Assembly: GCF_048820915.1 (NCBI RefSeq)
Contig: NZ_JBMERR010000003.1
Coordinates: 1 to 64,000, forward strand
DNA from: Cribrihabitans_A pelagius
Lineage (GTDB): Bacteria > Pseudomonadota > Alphaproteobacteria > Rhodobacterales > Rhodobacteraceae
DNA length: 64,000 nucleotides
Reading direction: 5' to 3'
Shown: positions 25,090 through 33,433 of the stretch, piece after piece
Layout of the letters: each line of letters begins with the position of its first letter
Position numbering within the stretch: position 1 is the stretch's first letter
Notes under the pieces: model-generated
The model's input: only the letters and a program-made list of their open reading frames with translations
Database searches by the model: none
What the model was told of the DNA's origin: nothing
Program-made: the position numbers and the translations under genes

Positions 25090-26292
25090 TCAGTTCAGCG
25101 CGGCGCAGAATTTCTGGATGCGGGTGCAAGCCTCGGTCAGGGCCTCGTCCGAGGTGGCATAGGACACCCGGAAGTTCGGCGAGAGGCCAAAGGCCGCGCC
25201 AAAGACCACGGCAACATCCGCTTCCTCCAGAAGGGCTGTGGCGAAATCCTCATCAGTTCCGATCACCTTGCCCGCGGGCGTGGTCTTGCCGATCAGCCCG
25301 GCGATGGAGGGGTAGACGTAGAAGGCGCCCTCCGGCGTGGGGCAGGAGATGCCCTCGATCTCCGACAGCATCGACACCACCAGGTTGCGGCGGCGCTTGA
25401 AGATCTCGGTGTTGGGCGCGAGGAACTCCTGCGTGCCGTTCAGCGCCTCCACCGCGGCCCATTGGCTGACCGAACAGGGGTTGGAGGTGGACTGCGACTG
25501 CACCTTGCGCATCGCCGCGATCAGCTGTTCCGAGCCTGCGGCGTAGCCGATGCGCCAGCCGGTCATCGCATAAGCCTTGGACACGCCATTGCAGGTGAGG
25601 GTGCGGTCATAAAGCCGCGGTTCCACCTGCGCGGGCGTGCAGAATTCGAACCCGTCGTAGGCGAGGTGCTCGTACATGTCGTCGGTCATCACCCAGACAT
25701 GCGGGTGGCGCAGCAGCACATCGGTGAGCGCCTTCAGCTCCTCCCTGCTGTAGCCTGCGCCGGTGGGGTTCGACGGCGAGTTGAAGATGAACCACTTGGT
25801 CTTGGGCGTGATCGCCGCCTCCAGCTGATCGGCGGTCAGCTTGAAATTGGTCTGGATCGAGGTTTCAGCAATCACCGGCGTGCCGCCTGCCAGCAGCACC
25901 ATATCCGGGTAGCTCACCCAGTAGGGCGCAGGGATCACCACTTCGTCACCCTCGTTCAGCGTCGCCATCAGCGCGTTGTAAAGCGTCTGCTTGCCGCCGC
26001 TGCCGACCGAAACCTGAGCTGGCGTGTACTCCAGCCCGTGATCACGCTTCATCTTGGCGCAGATGGCCTGCTTGAGTTCCGGGATGCCGTCGGGGGCGGT
26101 GTACTTGGTCTTGCCCGCGGCAATAGCCGCCACCGCGGCATCCTTGATGTTCTGCGGCGTGTCGAAATCCGGCTCCCCGGCGCTCAGCCCGATCACGTCG
26201 CGGCCGGCCGCTTTCAGCTCAGCCGCTTTTGCGGTCATCGCGATCGTGGGTGACGGTTTGACGCGAGAGAGTGTCTCGGACAGAAAAGACAT
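25090..26292 (-). CDS. aspB: aspartate aminotransferase (class I/II PLP aminotransferase)
   Basis: This 400-residue enzyme is of the AspB type (subgroup I-gamma), exchanging amino groups between aspartate and 2-oxoglutarate; related bacterial enzymes also accept prephenate. It begins MSFLSETLSRVKPSPTIAMT, then has IGLSAGEPDFDTP (substrate-binding loop), VGSGGKQTLYNA, the Asn of FNSPSNPTGAGYS, and the PLP Lys in NGVSKAYAMTGWRIGY. Arg of NFRVSYA binds the substrate carboxylate. The start at 26292 gives the usual 400 residues; an upstream frame overlaps the divergent XRE promoter. Confidence 0.93.
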   Translation of the reverse strand: MSFLSETLSRVKPSPTIAMTAKAAELKAAGRDVIGLSAGEPDFDTPQNIKDAAVAAIAAGKTKYTAPDGIPELKQAICAKMKRDHGLEYTPAQVSVGSGGKQTLYNALMATLNEGDEVVIPAPYWVSYPDMVLLAGGTPVIAETSIQTNFKLTADQLEAAITPKTKWFIFNSPSNPTGAGYSREELKALTDVLLRHPHVWVMTDDMYEHLAYDGFEFCTPAQVEPRLYDRTLTCNGVSKAYAMTGWRIGYAAGSEQLIAAMRKVQSQSTSNPCSVSQWAAVEALNGTQEFLAPNTEIFKRRRNLVVSMLSEIEGISCPTPEGAFYVYPSIAGLIGKTTPAGKVIGTDEDFATALLEEADVAVVFGAAFGLSPNFRVSYATSDEALTEACTRIQKFCAALN

Positions 26293-26313
26293 AGGCTGTG
26301 CCCCGGTTTGTAT

Positions 26314-26325
26314 GTTCCCTGGAAC
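26314..26325. promoter_or_regulatory. palindrome in the aspB/XRE divergent promoter
   Basis: GTTCC-CT-GGAAC is a perfect 12-bp dyad in the 96-bp gap between aspB and the XRE gene. Its place suggests an operator for the XRE regulator acting on one or both genes. This is inference; short palindromes also arise by chance. Confidence 0.4.
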
Positions 26326-26388
26326 TGTCATAGGGTGCGCCCGGACAGCCTTCAAGCTGCATTGGCACAACGAATAGGAGAACGGACG

Positions 26389-26796
26389 ATGGAACAGCAG
26401 GAAACGGACTGGTACGGCCCCGATGCAGCCACCTTCGGCGACCGCGTTGCCGCCGCCCGCGAAGCCGCGGGGATGACCCAGGCACAGCTGTCGCGCCGGC
26501 TGGGCATCAAGAAATCGACGCTTGCAGGCTGGGAACAGGACCTGAGCGAGCCGCGTGCCAACAAGCTGACGATGGTGGCCGGTGTCCTGAACGTTTCGAT
26601 GTCCTGGCTGTTGACCGGCGAGGGTGAGGGCATGCCGGAGCCGCTTGATGGCGAGCTGGCAGCGAGCGATTTTGCCGGCATCCTGAGAGAGCTGCGCGAC
26701 CTGCGCGGCGAGATGCGCAGCAACGCCGACCGCGCCGCGCGGCTGGAGAAGAAGCTGCGCACCCTGCTGAACGCTGCTGCCGAGCCCCAGGTGTAA
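26389..26796 (+). CDS. XRE-family helix-turn-helix regulator
   Basis: This 135-residue protein has an N-terminal Cro/CI-type HTH (about residues 17-71; FGDRVAAAREAAGMTQAQLS then LGIKKSTLAGWEQDLSEPRA) and a short C-terminal helical part (DFAGILRELRDLRGEMRSNA, ending in a charged coil) that may dimerise. TAGGAG before the ATG fixes the start. It is divergent from aspB and 2 bp upstream of sdhE. The gene order XRE-sdhE is seen in other Rhodobacterales. The target genes are unknown. Confidence 0.9.
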   Translation: MEQQETDWYGPDAATFGDRVAAAREAAGMTQAQLSRRLGIKKSTLAGWEQDLSEPRANKLTMVAGVLNVSMSWLLTGEGEGMPEPLDGELAASDFAGILRELRDLRGEMRSNADRAARLEKKLRTLLNAAAEPQV

Positions 26797-26798
26797 GC

Positions 26799-27056
26799 GT
26801 GTCCGAGACCCGTGAGACCCGCTTGAAGCGGTTGCAGATGCGCTCGATGCGCCGCGGCATCAAGGAAATGGACATCCTGCTCTCTGCCTTTGCCGCGGCC
26901 AATCTGGCCGCGATGGACGATGCGCGGCTGGATCTCTATGACCGGCTGCTGCACGAGAACGACCAGGATCTCTACCAGTGGGTGACCGGCCAGTCGGAGC
27001 CCGCGGAAGGTTACCGCGGCCTTATCCAGGACATATCGCAAACCTACCAAAAATAA
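26799..27056 (+). CDS. sdhE: succinate dehydrogenase assembly factor 2 family (SdhE)
   Basis: This 85-residue protein of the SdhE/YgfY/Sdh5 family promotes covalent FAD attachment to SdhA. The hallmark RGxxE motif is seen in MRRGIKEMD (about residues 18-26), and the rest fits the five-helix bundle (LYDRLLHENDQDLYQWVTGQ). It starts with GTG two bases after the XRE stop, so translation is probably coupled. The succinate dehydrogenase genes are outside the window. Confidence 0.93.
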   Translation: MSETRETRLKRLQMRSMRRGIKEMDILLSAFAAANLAAMDDARLDLYDRLLHENDQDLYQWVTGQSEPAEGYRGLIQDISQTYQK

Positions 27057-27104
27057 TAAAATCCCAGCTTAACCGATTTTTCGGGAATTTTCCGCATTCT
27101 GTTC

Positions 27105-27120
27105 CTCGAGCAAATTCGAG
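27105..27120. promoter_or_regulatory. dyad immediately upstream of ldtR
   Basis: CTCGA-N6-TCGAG lies 13-28 bp before the chosen ldtR start, in an A/T-rich stretch that begins at about 27050 and also contains CCGATTTTTCGG. It is a candidate autoregulatory site for the MarR-type protein. Binding is inferred from position and symmetry only. Confidence 0.4.
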
Positions 27121-27132
27121 TCGGAGATGCGA

Positions 27133-27630
27133 ATGAGTATGGAAAAGCCAATCGGCCAGCAGGACCGCAAGGGGTTCATGACTGGCTACCTGGAAGCGCT
27201 CGCCCTGGTGGAGCGTCTTCACAGGCTGCTGCTGGATGTGATCAAGGACGAGTTCGAGCGCGTCGGCGTGCTCGAAATCAACGCGGTGCAGGCGCTGCTG
27301 TTGTTCAACATCGGCGATAATGAAGTCACCGCTGGCGAACTGAAAAGCCGCGGCTACTATCAGGGCAGCAACGTCAGCTACAACCTGAAGAAACTGGTGG
27401 AAATGGGCTACATGCACCACCAGCGCTGCGAGATCGACCGCCGTTCGGTGCGGGTGCGCCTGACCCCGCGCGGCCGGGAGATCCGCGACATCGTCTCGGC
27501 CCTTTTCTCGCGCCATGCGGAAGGGCTGGAAGGCAAGGGGGTGATTTCCTCCGAAGGGATCGAGGATATCACTGCTTCGCTCAAGCGCGTGGAGCGTTAC
27601 TGGTCGGATCAAATCCGCTATATCTATTGA
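27133..27630 (+). CDS. ldtR: LdtR-type MarR-family winged-helix regulator
   Basis: This 165-residue protein is close to the LdtR regulators of Rhizobiales. MTGYLEALALVERLHRLLLD, INAVQALLLFNIGDNEVTAG, YYQGSNVSYNLKKLVEMGYM (the recognition helix) and the final RVERYWSDQIRYIY are characteristic. In Liberibacter and Sinorhizobium, LdtR controls an L,D-transpeptidase and osmotic and envelope stress tolerance. The ATG at 27133 is preferred to one at 27127 because GGAG sits 6 bp before it. No transpeptidase gene is nearby. Confidence 0.87.
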   Translation: MSMEKPIGQQDRKGFMTGYLEALALVERLHRLLLDVIKDEFERVGVLEINAVQALLLFNIGDNEVTAGELKSRGYYQGSNVSYNLKKLVEMGYMHHQRCEIDRRSVRVRLTPRGREIRDIVSALFSRHAEGLEGKGVISSEGIEDITASLKRVERYWSDQIRYIY

Positions 27631-28073
27631 GAGCGCCTTTTGGGGCAGCCTGTCCCGGAAGGCAGCGCGGCAGCGGGCGAATCGCCGGGGGCCGCGGGAG
27701 GAGCAATCTACTCCACAGGTTCAAATGGGTGTACCGCCCGGGTCCGGTTTCGCGGGCCGCAGGTGTGAGGTTGCAGAAGTAACCGCCCACTTTTTCGCAA
27801 GTTTACCGGTTTCCCAAAATTGAGATCAGACACCGCAGCGCCCGCGAAGGCGGCATAGCGCGGCGCGATCTGCTGACGGCCAGCGGCCTTGGCCCGGACG
27901 TGCGGCGGGGCGGGCAGGGTTCTCCCGGCTGCGGCGGCCGTGTGCAGGCGCGCCATGTAGGCGTCAGATGGAATTGGGCCGCGCCCCTGTAAAACCTGGA
28001 CGCGGCCTGTGCTCGTTTTTGGACGGTCGCTGCCTGGCCGTTTTGGCGGCAGGGTTGGGCGGTGCCGGGCGCC
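27631..28073. other. intergenic region, no gene recognised
   Basis: This gap of about 440 bp lies between convergent genes ldtR and gloA. Its open frames are short, GC-shaped and lack protein character or ribosome sites. A local A/T-rich patch at 27790-27830 (TTTTTCGCAAGTTTACCGG) could be a promoter for a small RNA, but no RNA family is recognisable. Confidence 0.4.
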
Positions 28074-28502
28074 TTACCAGTGACCGGTGTTTTCCATGCT
28101 GGCCCAGGGTTCCTGCGGTTCCTTCCGCCCGCCGTTCTGCAGCAGCTCCACCGAGACGTTGTCGGGCGAGCGCACAAAGGCCATATGCCCGTCACGCGGC
28201 GGCCGGTTGATGGTAACGCCGTTGTCCATCAGGTGCTGGCAGGTGGCATAGATGTCATCCACCCCGTAAGCGAGATGGCCGAAATGGCGGCTGTCATCGG
28301 GCAGCGCATCGTCACCGTCCCAGTTGTAGGTGAGTTCCACCGGCGCCTCCTCCTGGCCCGGAGGCGCCATGAACACCAGGGTGAACCGCCCCTTCTCGTT
28401 CTCGTGGCGCTTGGTCTCCTTCAGGCCGAGAAGTTCATAAAAAGCCATCGACTTTTCCAGGTCCTTCACCCGGACCATCGTGTGCAGGTATCTGAGCGGC
28501 AT
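28074..28502 (-). CDS. gloA: lactoylglutathione lyase (glyoxalase I)
   Basis: This 142-residue metalloenzyme isomerises the hemithioacetal of methylglyoxal and glutathione. The four metal ligands are visible in context: His in YLHTMVRV, Glu in PVELTYNW, His in FGHLAYGV and Glu in SVELLQNG. The segment SMAFYELLGLKETKRHENEK is the family signature. The start at 28502 is chosen because GGAG is 6 bp upstream; an ATG four codons earlier is possible. It converges with ldtR. Confidence 0.95.
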   Translation of the reverse strand: MPLRYLHTMVRVKDLEKSMAFYELLGLKETKRHENEKGRFTLVFMAPPGQEEAPVELTYNWDGDDALPDDSRHFGHLAYGVDDIYATCQHLMDNGVTINRPPRDGHMAFVRSPDNVSVELLQNGGRKEPQEPWASMENTGHW

Positions 28503-28568
28503 GGGTGTCTCCATCTCGAGTCATCAGGACCGCCAGACTACCTGTCTGGCAGTCAGTGTCGAGCCGGT

Positions 28569-29972
28569 TCAAAACGCCGACTGAATACCGATGTTCACGC
28601 CGAAGCGGTGCGATTGATACAGGCCGATGTTGCTGTCCGTCTTGGCGCCGGAAACCCTGAGTGTCGGGTTGAAGCCGTAGTAACCGAGTTCCTTGAAGGT
28701 GAGCGACAGGTCCGCGGAGTATTTTTCATCGTGGCGCCCGTCCGGGCTGTGGGCGGAGACCGCGTAGTCCCGGTTGTAGGCCGCCACTCCAATGCGCGCG
28801 ATGGCGCCGAGGATCGGCTTGCCGATCGTCAGTTGCGCTCTCAGCCCGGCTTCCGAGAACTCGTCCTCCGGGGAGGGGGAGTCGGACTTCGCCAGCGACA
28901 GCCCGGCGAGGATGGCGGCCTGACTGCCAAGGCGGAAACTGTAGGACACGTCCCCCCTCAGCGTGTCCTGGTCGCTGGTCATAACCCCGAACTGGCGGTC
29001 TCCGGAAACCCGGGCAGAAATCCGCCGGCCGCCCTCCAGCTTGTAACTCTGCCCCGCCGAAAGCCGCAGGAAGCGGGTGTATTCCTCGCCGCCGAACCAG
29101 GTCTGCCCGCCGTGAACGGCAACGCGGTATTCACCGCGCCGGTCCAGATTGAGACCTTTGTGGGCGTAGCCGGCCGTGTAGGAGCCGAAGGCAAAGTCGC
29201 TGCCCTTTGCCCCCGGCGCCTGCGCCCTGGCATCGCCCGACAGCGTGTAGGTGCGCAGGTCCGCCGACAGGGTCAGATCGTGCGCGCGGGTGGCGGTTTC
29301 CCTGAACCGGTAGCGGGTGCTGAAGCTGACCGCGTATTCGATCCCGGACAACGCCATCTGCGTGCCGCCAAGCTGAAACTCCGCGGGCCGGCCCAGCAGC
29401 GCTTCCGTCAGCCGGTAATGCAGGTAGGAGGTGCGCTCGCTCGACCCGTTATTGATGTTGGATTCGGGCGTGACAGACAAAGAAATCCGGTGCAGCCAGG
29501 GACTTGACGCACGGACATAGCGGAAATCGCGGATCGCGCGGCGCTGGAGTGTTTCGTTTGGCGCGTGGTGAACCGCGCGGCGCAGCCAGAACTGGGCCAG
29601 GGTCTTCTTGCCGTCCGAGGACAGGGCCTGCGCCATCAGCAGGGAGGCGGCGAATTTCTGTGCATCGTTTTCCGCCAGCCGCCAGGCCTGCTTTGCGGCG
29701 CGGCGCGCGTTCCGGAAACTGCCAAGTGAGCGTGCCGCCCGCGACTGGATGAGCAGGGCAGTGCGGTCCTTCGGGTCCCGCTGCAGCAGCGCCGCCGAAA
29801 ACTTGTAGGCGTCCTGCGGGTTGCCCTGCCGCAGCGCGGCCGCCGCCGTCTCCCGGAATTGCGCCGGGGTGAGTTCGGCTGACGCAGCAGGCGCGTTGCC
29901 GGGCAGCACCGGCAGAGCCGGAACCAGCGCCGCCAGCGCCGCCAGGCGGAGGTATTTCCGCGGATCGGGCAC
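28569..29972 (-). CDS. Slam-type surface lipoprotein assembly modifier
   Basis: This 467-residue protein has a signal peptide (about residues 1-32), a helical TPR-like domain (about 35-155; AAAALRQGNPQDAYKFSAAL, KDRTALLIQSRAARSLGSF) and a C-terminal beta-barrel (about 160-467) ending in aromatic Phe after GVNIGIQSA, as for BAM-inserted proteins. TPR plus a DUF560-type barrel is the architecture of Slam proteins (type XI secretion), which deliver specific lipoproteins to the cell surface. It lies 6 bp downstream of a lipoprotein gene, its probable client. The call is by architecture and context. Confidence 0.77.
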   Translation of the reverse strand: MPDPRKYLRLAALAALVPALPVLPGNAPAASAELTPAQFRETAAAALRQGNPQDAYKFSAALLQRDPKDRTALLIQSRAARSLGSFRNARRAAKQAWRLAENDAQKFAASLLMAQALSSDGKKTLAQFWLRRAVHHAPNETLQRRAIRDFRYVRASSPWLHRISLSVTPESNINNGSSERTSYLHYRLTEALLGRPAEFQLGGTQMALSGIEYAVSFSTRYRFRETATRAHDLTLSADLRTYTLSGDARAQAPGAKGSDFAFGSYTAGYAHKGLNLDRRGEYRVAVHGGQTWFGGEEYTRFLRLSAGQSYKLEGGRRISARVSGDRQFGVMTSDQDTLRGDVSYSFRLGSQAAILAGLSLAKSDSPSPEDEFSEAGLRAQLTIGKPILGAIARIGVAAYNRDYAVSAHSPDGRHDEKYSADLSLTFKELGYYGFNPTLRVSGAKTDSNIGLYQSHRFGVNIGIQSAF

Positions 29973-29978
29973 GAGGGG

Positions 29979-31025
29979 TCAGTTGTCGTAGACGATGAAG
30001 CCGCCGGTTTCCCGCACGGTGTCCGCGGCCGGATCGATCGAATTCGTCACCACGACCACCCCGGCGATCTCCTCGGCATTGTCACCGGACACCACCGCGT
30101 AGTAATTCCCTGCCTCGTAAACCTGCACGGAGCCGCTGGAGTCGGTGTAGAAGCTGGTCAGAGTGCCCAGGATCTCGCCGTTGTCATCCAAGGCGCCAGG
30201 GCCGACGTCGAGCGACAGCACGGGAATCGAGGACAGACTCAGGCTGTTTTCCGAGTTGATGCGGCTCAGGACATCGCCGGTGATGTCATTACCGTTGACG
30301 TCGAAGATCCTGCGGTTGCTGAACTGGCCCTGCACCGCGCGGCCGCCTTGACCTGACGTGTCGTTGAAGTCGTCGAAATCGATAGCAATCTGCACGTCCG
30401 CCGTGGTGTACTCCAGCCCGCCGCTGCCGTTGAAATCGCGGATGCCGGCCATGGAACCGTTGTAGACCGCCTGTCCGGTCGCCGGCAGGGTGACACCGTT
30501 GTCGCGCTGGTAGATGAAACCGCCAAACCCATAGTCGACATATGAGCCGGTCCGCACGATGGCGAATTGAGTGTTGCCCGAAGTGCTGACGCCGTAGATG
30601 GCCCGGTGCGTGAACTGGTTGATCGGCGTGCCGCCGGTCGAGTCGGGATACTGGGCATCGGCCTCATAGACGGCAAAGGGGCCGAGGCTGCTGACGGCGG
30701 TGCCGCGCGCGTAGCCGTTGTCGCCGTCAAAGCCGAGGTTGTCCACGTTGAACGTGTCCGTAGCGGAGTCGTAGCTGATGTTGGTGGCGTAGCCGTCGCC
30801 CTCTTCGCCGCCGTCTGCCTCGGTGGGCTCGGACCGGAAGATGCCTGCTGAAGGGGTGGGCGACGCGGTGCCGGGGGGCGTTCCATCGCGGACGATCGGT
30901 GTGCCGGTATCGCCTCCGCCATCGCCGCCGTCACTGCCCGAGTCTTCCGCTTCGGTGAACGGGTTGCCGCCGCTGCATGCCGACAGGGCCCCCGCCACGG
31001 CGAGCCCCAGCCAAAAACGCCTCAT
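29979..31025 (-). CDS. predicted surface lipoprotein, probable Slam client
   Basis: This 348-residue protein starts MRRFWLGLAVAGALSACSGG with a lipobox and Cys17. An acidic Gly/Ser/Asp linker (about residues 18-45) follows, then a Pro/Thr patch. The rest is beta-rich and repetitive (FGGFIYQRDNGVTLPATGQA; VQGQFSNRRIFDVNGNDITG), like the handle and barrel domains of TbpB-like surface lipoproteins. The gene is immediately upstream of the Slam-type gene. The ligand is unknown; no TonB receptor or iron gene is beside it, so an iron role is not supported. Confidence 0.72.
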   Translation of the reverse strand: MRRFWLGLAVAGALSACSGGNPFTEAEDSGSDGGDGGGDTGTPIVRDGTPPGTASPTPSAGIFRSEPTEADGGEEGDGYATNISYDSATDTFNVDNLGFDGDNGYARGTAVSSLGPFAVYEADAQYPDSTGGTPINQFTHRAIYGVSTSGNTQFAIVRTGSYVDYGFGGFIYQRDNGVTLPATGQAVYNGSMAGIRDFNGSGGLEYTTADVQIAIDFDDFNDTSGQGGRAVQGQFSNRRIFDVNGNDITGDVLSRINSENSLSLSSIPVLSLDVGPGALDDNGEILGTLTSFYTDSSGSVQVYEAGNYYAVVSGDNAEEIAGVVVVTNSIDPAADTVRETGGFIVYDN

Positions 31026-31246
31026 CTGCCTCTACCTCAAATATCTTGTTGTTTGGCGGCACCTTCCGCGGGGGGTATGGCAAAGTCAATTGTGCAGGCG
31101 GCAATTCGGGAGGACCGTGGCGGATGCGCTACCGTTTTTTTCCGGGGCGGGCAGGCCGCCCGGTGCGGCGGAATTCCGGCTTGGCGGGCGCGGCGTCAAA
31201 GGCTATGCCGGGGCACCGGCCGAAGGCGAAACGGAAAGGGGCACTG

Positions 31247-32080
31247 ATGCGGCAATATCACGACGCGCTGAAGCAGATTCTCGACCAGGGCGTGGCCTCG
31301 AGCGACCGCACCGGCACCGGCACACTGTCCTGGTTCGGCCTGCAGGCGCGTTACCCGCTGGCCGAGGGCTTCCCGCTGGTCACCACCAAGAAGCTGCACC
31401 TGCGCTCGATTATCCACGAGCTATTGTGGTTCCTCTCCGGCGATACCAACATCCGTTACCTCAAGGAAAACGGCGTCTCGATCTGGGACGAATGGGCCGA
31501 CGAGAACGGCGATCTCGGCCCGGTCTACGGCCACCAGTGGCGCCGCTTCCCGCGGCTGGAGCCGCTGGCGGGGCACATGGGCGACGAACCGCTCTACCGT
31601 GCGGGCAGCGTCGACCAAATTGCCGGTCTGGTGGAGATGATCCGCAGGAACCCCGACAGCCGCCGCCTGATCGTCACGGCCTGGAACCCGGCCGACGTGC
31701 CCCAAATGGCGCTGCCGCCGTGCCATACACTCTGGCAGGTGCGCATCCTGGGCGGCAAGCTGCATCTGCAGCTCTACCAGCGCTCGGCCGACATGTTCCT
31801 CGGCGTGCCGTTCAACATCGCCTCCTACGCTCTGTTGCAGATGATGCTGGCGCATGTGACGGGCTATGAGCCGGGCGAATTCATCCACACGATGGGTGAT
31901 GCACATATCTATTCCAACCACATGGAACAGGTGCGCCTGCAGCTGACCCGCACTCCCAAGCCGCTGCCGAAGCTGAGGATCAAGCGGCAGGTCAGCTCGA
32001 TCTTCGACTTCCGCTACGAGGATTTCGAGATCCTGAACTACGATCCCGATCCGGCAATCAAGGCCCCGGTGGCGGTCTGA
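31247..32080 (+). CDS. thyA: thymidylate synthase
   Basis: This 277-residue enzyme methylates dUMP to dTMP using methylene-tetrahydrofolate. It shows SDRTGTGTLSWFG, the dUMP-binding Arg region, the catalytic Cys in ALPPCHTLWQV, QRSADMFLGVPFNIASYA and the C-terminal YDPDPAIKAPVAV. GGAAAGG precedes the ATG at 31247; the frame extends upstream without homology. It forms an operon with folA 35 bp downstream, which regenerates the tetrahydrofolate it consumes. Confidence 0.96.
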   Translation: MRQYHDALKQILDQGVASSDRTGTGTLSWFGLQARYPLAEGFPLVTTKKLHLRSIIHELLWFLSGDTNIRYLKENGVSIWDEWADENGDLGPVYGHQWRRFPRLEPLAGHMGDEPLYRAGSVDQIAGLVEMIRRNPDSRRLIVTAWNPADVPQMALPPCHTLWQVRILGGKLHLQLYQRSADMFLGVPFNIASYALLQMMLAHVTGYEPGEFIHTMGDAHIYSNHMEQVRLQLTRTPKPLPKLRIKRQVSSIFDFRYEDFEILNYDPDPAIKAPVAV

Positions 32081-32115
32081 GCCCCGGGTTCACCAGCAAT
32101 AAGACGGAGCAGGCG

Positions 32116-32598
32116 ATGATCACCCTGATCGCGGCCCGGGCGCAGAATGGCGCCATCGGCAAGGACAACACCATCCCCTGGCACGCGCCCGAGGACCTGA
32201 AGGCGTTCCAGCGCGAGACCCTGGGCGGCGCTTTGATCATGGGGCGGAACACCTGGGACAGCCTGCCGGTCAAGCCGCTGAAGAACCGGCTGAATCTGGT
32301 GGTGTCATCTAACCCCGAAGCAGCGCCGCAGGTGCTGCCTTCGATAGAGGCCGCGGTGGCGGAAGCATACGCGCAAGGCTGCCGGCGCCTTTACGGCATC
32401 GGCGGCGAAGGCATCTACCGCGCCATGCTGGGCATCGCCGACCGCCTGCTGATCACCGAGGTCAGCATGACCGTGCCGGATGCGGATGCCTATTTTCCCG
32501 CGTTCACGCACAAAGATTGGCTCAGCACCGGCGAAACCGTGCTGCGGGCGGAAGACCCGGCCTGCGTGTTGCACGAATATCTGCGCCGCCGCGGTTAG
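32116..32598 (+). CDS. folA: dihydrofolate reductase
   Basis: This 160-residue enzyme reduces dihydrofolate with NADPH. LIAARAQNGAIGKDNTIPWH carries the Met20-loop region, followed by the catalytic acidic residue in HAPEDLKAFQRETLGG; LIMGRNTWDSLP and YGIGGEGIYRAML are the NADPH-binding motifs. GGAG is seen before the start. It is downstream of thyA in the usual thymidylate-cycle operon. Confidence 0.95.
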   Translation: MITLIAARAQNGAIGKDNTIPWHAPEDLKAFQRETLGGALIMGRNTWDSLPVKPLKNRLNLVVSSNPEAAPQVLPSIEAAVAEAYAQGCRRLYGIGGEGIYRAMLGIADRLLITEVSMTVPDADAYFPAFTHKDWLSTGETVLRAEDPACVLHEYLRRRG

Positions 32599-32672
32599 AA
32601 CCTAACGGCGCTGCCAGTCGCGCGGACCGCGGGCGTCTGCGCCCTTGCAGGCGCAGCGCGAGGGGTATGATG

Positions 32673-32879
32673 TCAGGAAGGTTTGAGTTCGCTAGCCATT
32701 TTGCGGCCGTCACGGCCTTCGGTCAGCTGGTAATTCACCTTCATGTTGTCAGCCAACCCGGCCATGCCGGATCGCTCAACCTGGGAAATGTGCACGAACA
32801 CATCTTTGCCGCCCTCATCGGGCTCAATAAAGCCGTAGCCTTTGGTGGTGTTGAACCATTTCACGGTGCCACTTGGCAT
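32673..32879 (-). CDS. cold-shock protein
   Basis: This 68-residue single cold-shock domain (OB-fold) binds single-stranded RNA and DNA as a chaperone. The RNP1 motif is KGYGFIEP and RNP2 is VFVHISQ; the start is MPSGTVKWFNTTKG. AAGGAGAC gives a strong ribosome site. The gene is preceded by a structured leader at 32935-32976. Its length and motifs match the CspA family; whether it is cold-inducible cannot be told from the protein. Confidence 0.96.
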   Translation of the reverse strand: MPSGTVKWFNTTKGYGFIEPDEGGKDVFVHISQVERSGMAGLADNMKVNYQLTEGRDGRKMASELKPS

Positions 32880-32934
32880 TTCCCGTGTCTCCTTCTACTT
32901 TGCACTTCGCCTTGGCGTGCCAAATGGGCGCGCA

Positions 32935-32976
32935 CTGCCCCTCCGCACGCCTGCGTTGCGCGTGGCAAAGGGGCAG
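32935..32976 (-). promoter_or_regulatory. structured 5' leader of the cold-shock gene
   Basis: CTGCCCC (32935-32941) pairs with GGGGCAG (32970-32976), and inside it CACGC (32946-32950) pairs with GCGTG (32960-32964). The element lies 56-97 bp before the csp start and would be transcribed if the promoter is in the A/T-rich stretch near 33000-33045. Cold-shock mRNAs often carry such leaders. A thermosensor function is inferred. Confidence 0.45.
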
Positions 32977-33073
32977 ACGCCTTCGAGTTTTACACGGGTT
33001 TGCCAAAAATCAAGAAAAACTGGCGTATTCCACCATAAATTGTGAGCCGCCGGCGGCGGAAGACGGAGCGAGA

Positions 33074-33391
33074 ATGAAGATCTATGGGCTGAAAAACTGC
33101 GACACCTGCCGCAAGGCACTGAAACAATTGCCAGAAGCTGAGTTTGTTGACGTTAGGGCAGAGGGCGTCCCGGCGCCGCTTTTGCAGGCGGCGCTCACGC
33201 AGTTTGGCGGCAAACTGGTCAATACACGCTCCACCACATGGCGCGGTTTGGATGAATCCGAACGCACGCGGCCGCCGCTGGAGCTGTTGCAGGCGCATCC
33301 CGCGCTGATGAAGCGGCCGCTCATCGATGCGGGCGGCACGCTCTGCCTCGGCTGGGACAAGTCCACCCAGGCGGCCCTTGGCGCGGGCTGA
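33074..33391 (+). CDS. ArsC/Spx-family (YffB-like) protein
   Basis: This 105-residue thioredoxin-fold protein begins MKIYGLKNCDTCRKALKQLP, with the CxxC motif (Cys at about residues 9 and 12). Later RPPLELLQAHPALMKRPLID and the final CLGWDKST match the ArsC/Spx family. YffB-type members resemble glutathione-dependent arsenate reductases but a physiological role is unclear. GGAG lies 5 bp before the ATG. It is divergent from the cold-shock gene. No arsenic gene is nearby, so arsenate reduction is not assigned. Confidence 0.88.
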   Translation: MKIYGLKNCDTCRKALKQLPEAEFVDVRAEGVPAPLLQAALTQFGGKLVNTRSTTWRGLDESERTRPPLELLQAHPALMKRPLIDAGGTLCLGWDKSTQAALGAG

Positions 33392-33433
33392 GCGCGTGCT
33401 TATCTCAGCGGTCTGAGCAGCGGGAGAAGAGAC

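Noticed and set aside
27631..28073. Possible riboswitch or small RNA in the ldtR-gloA gap
   Set aside because: No conserved box or clear hairpin with a terminator could be identified.
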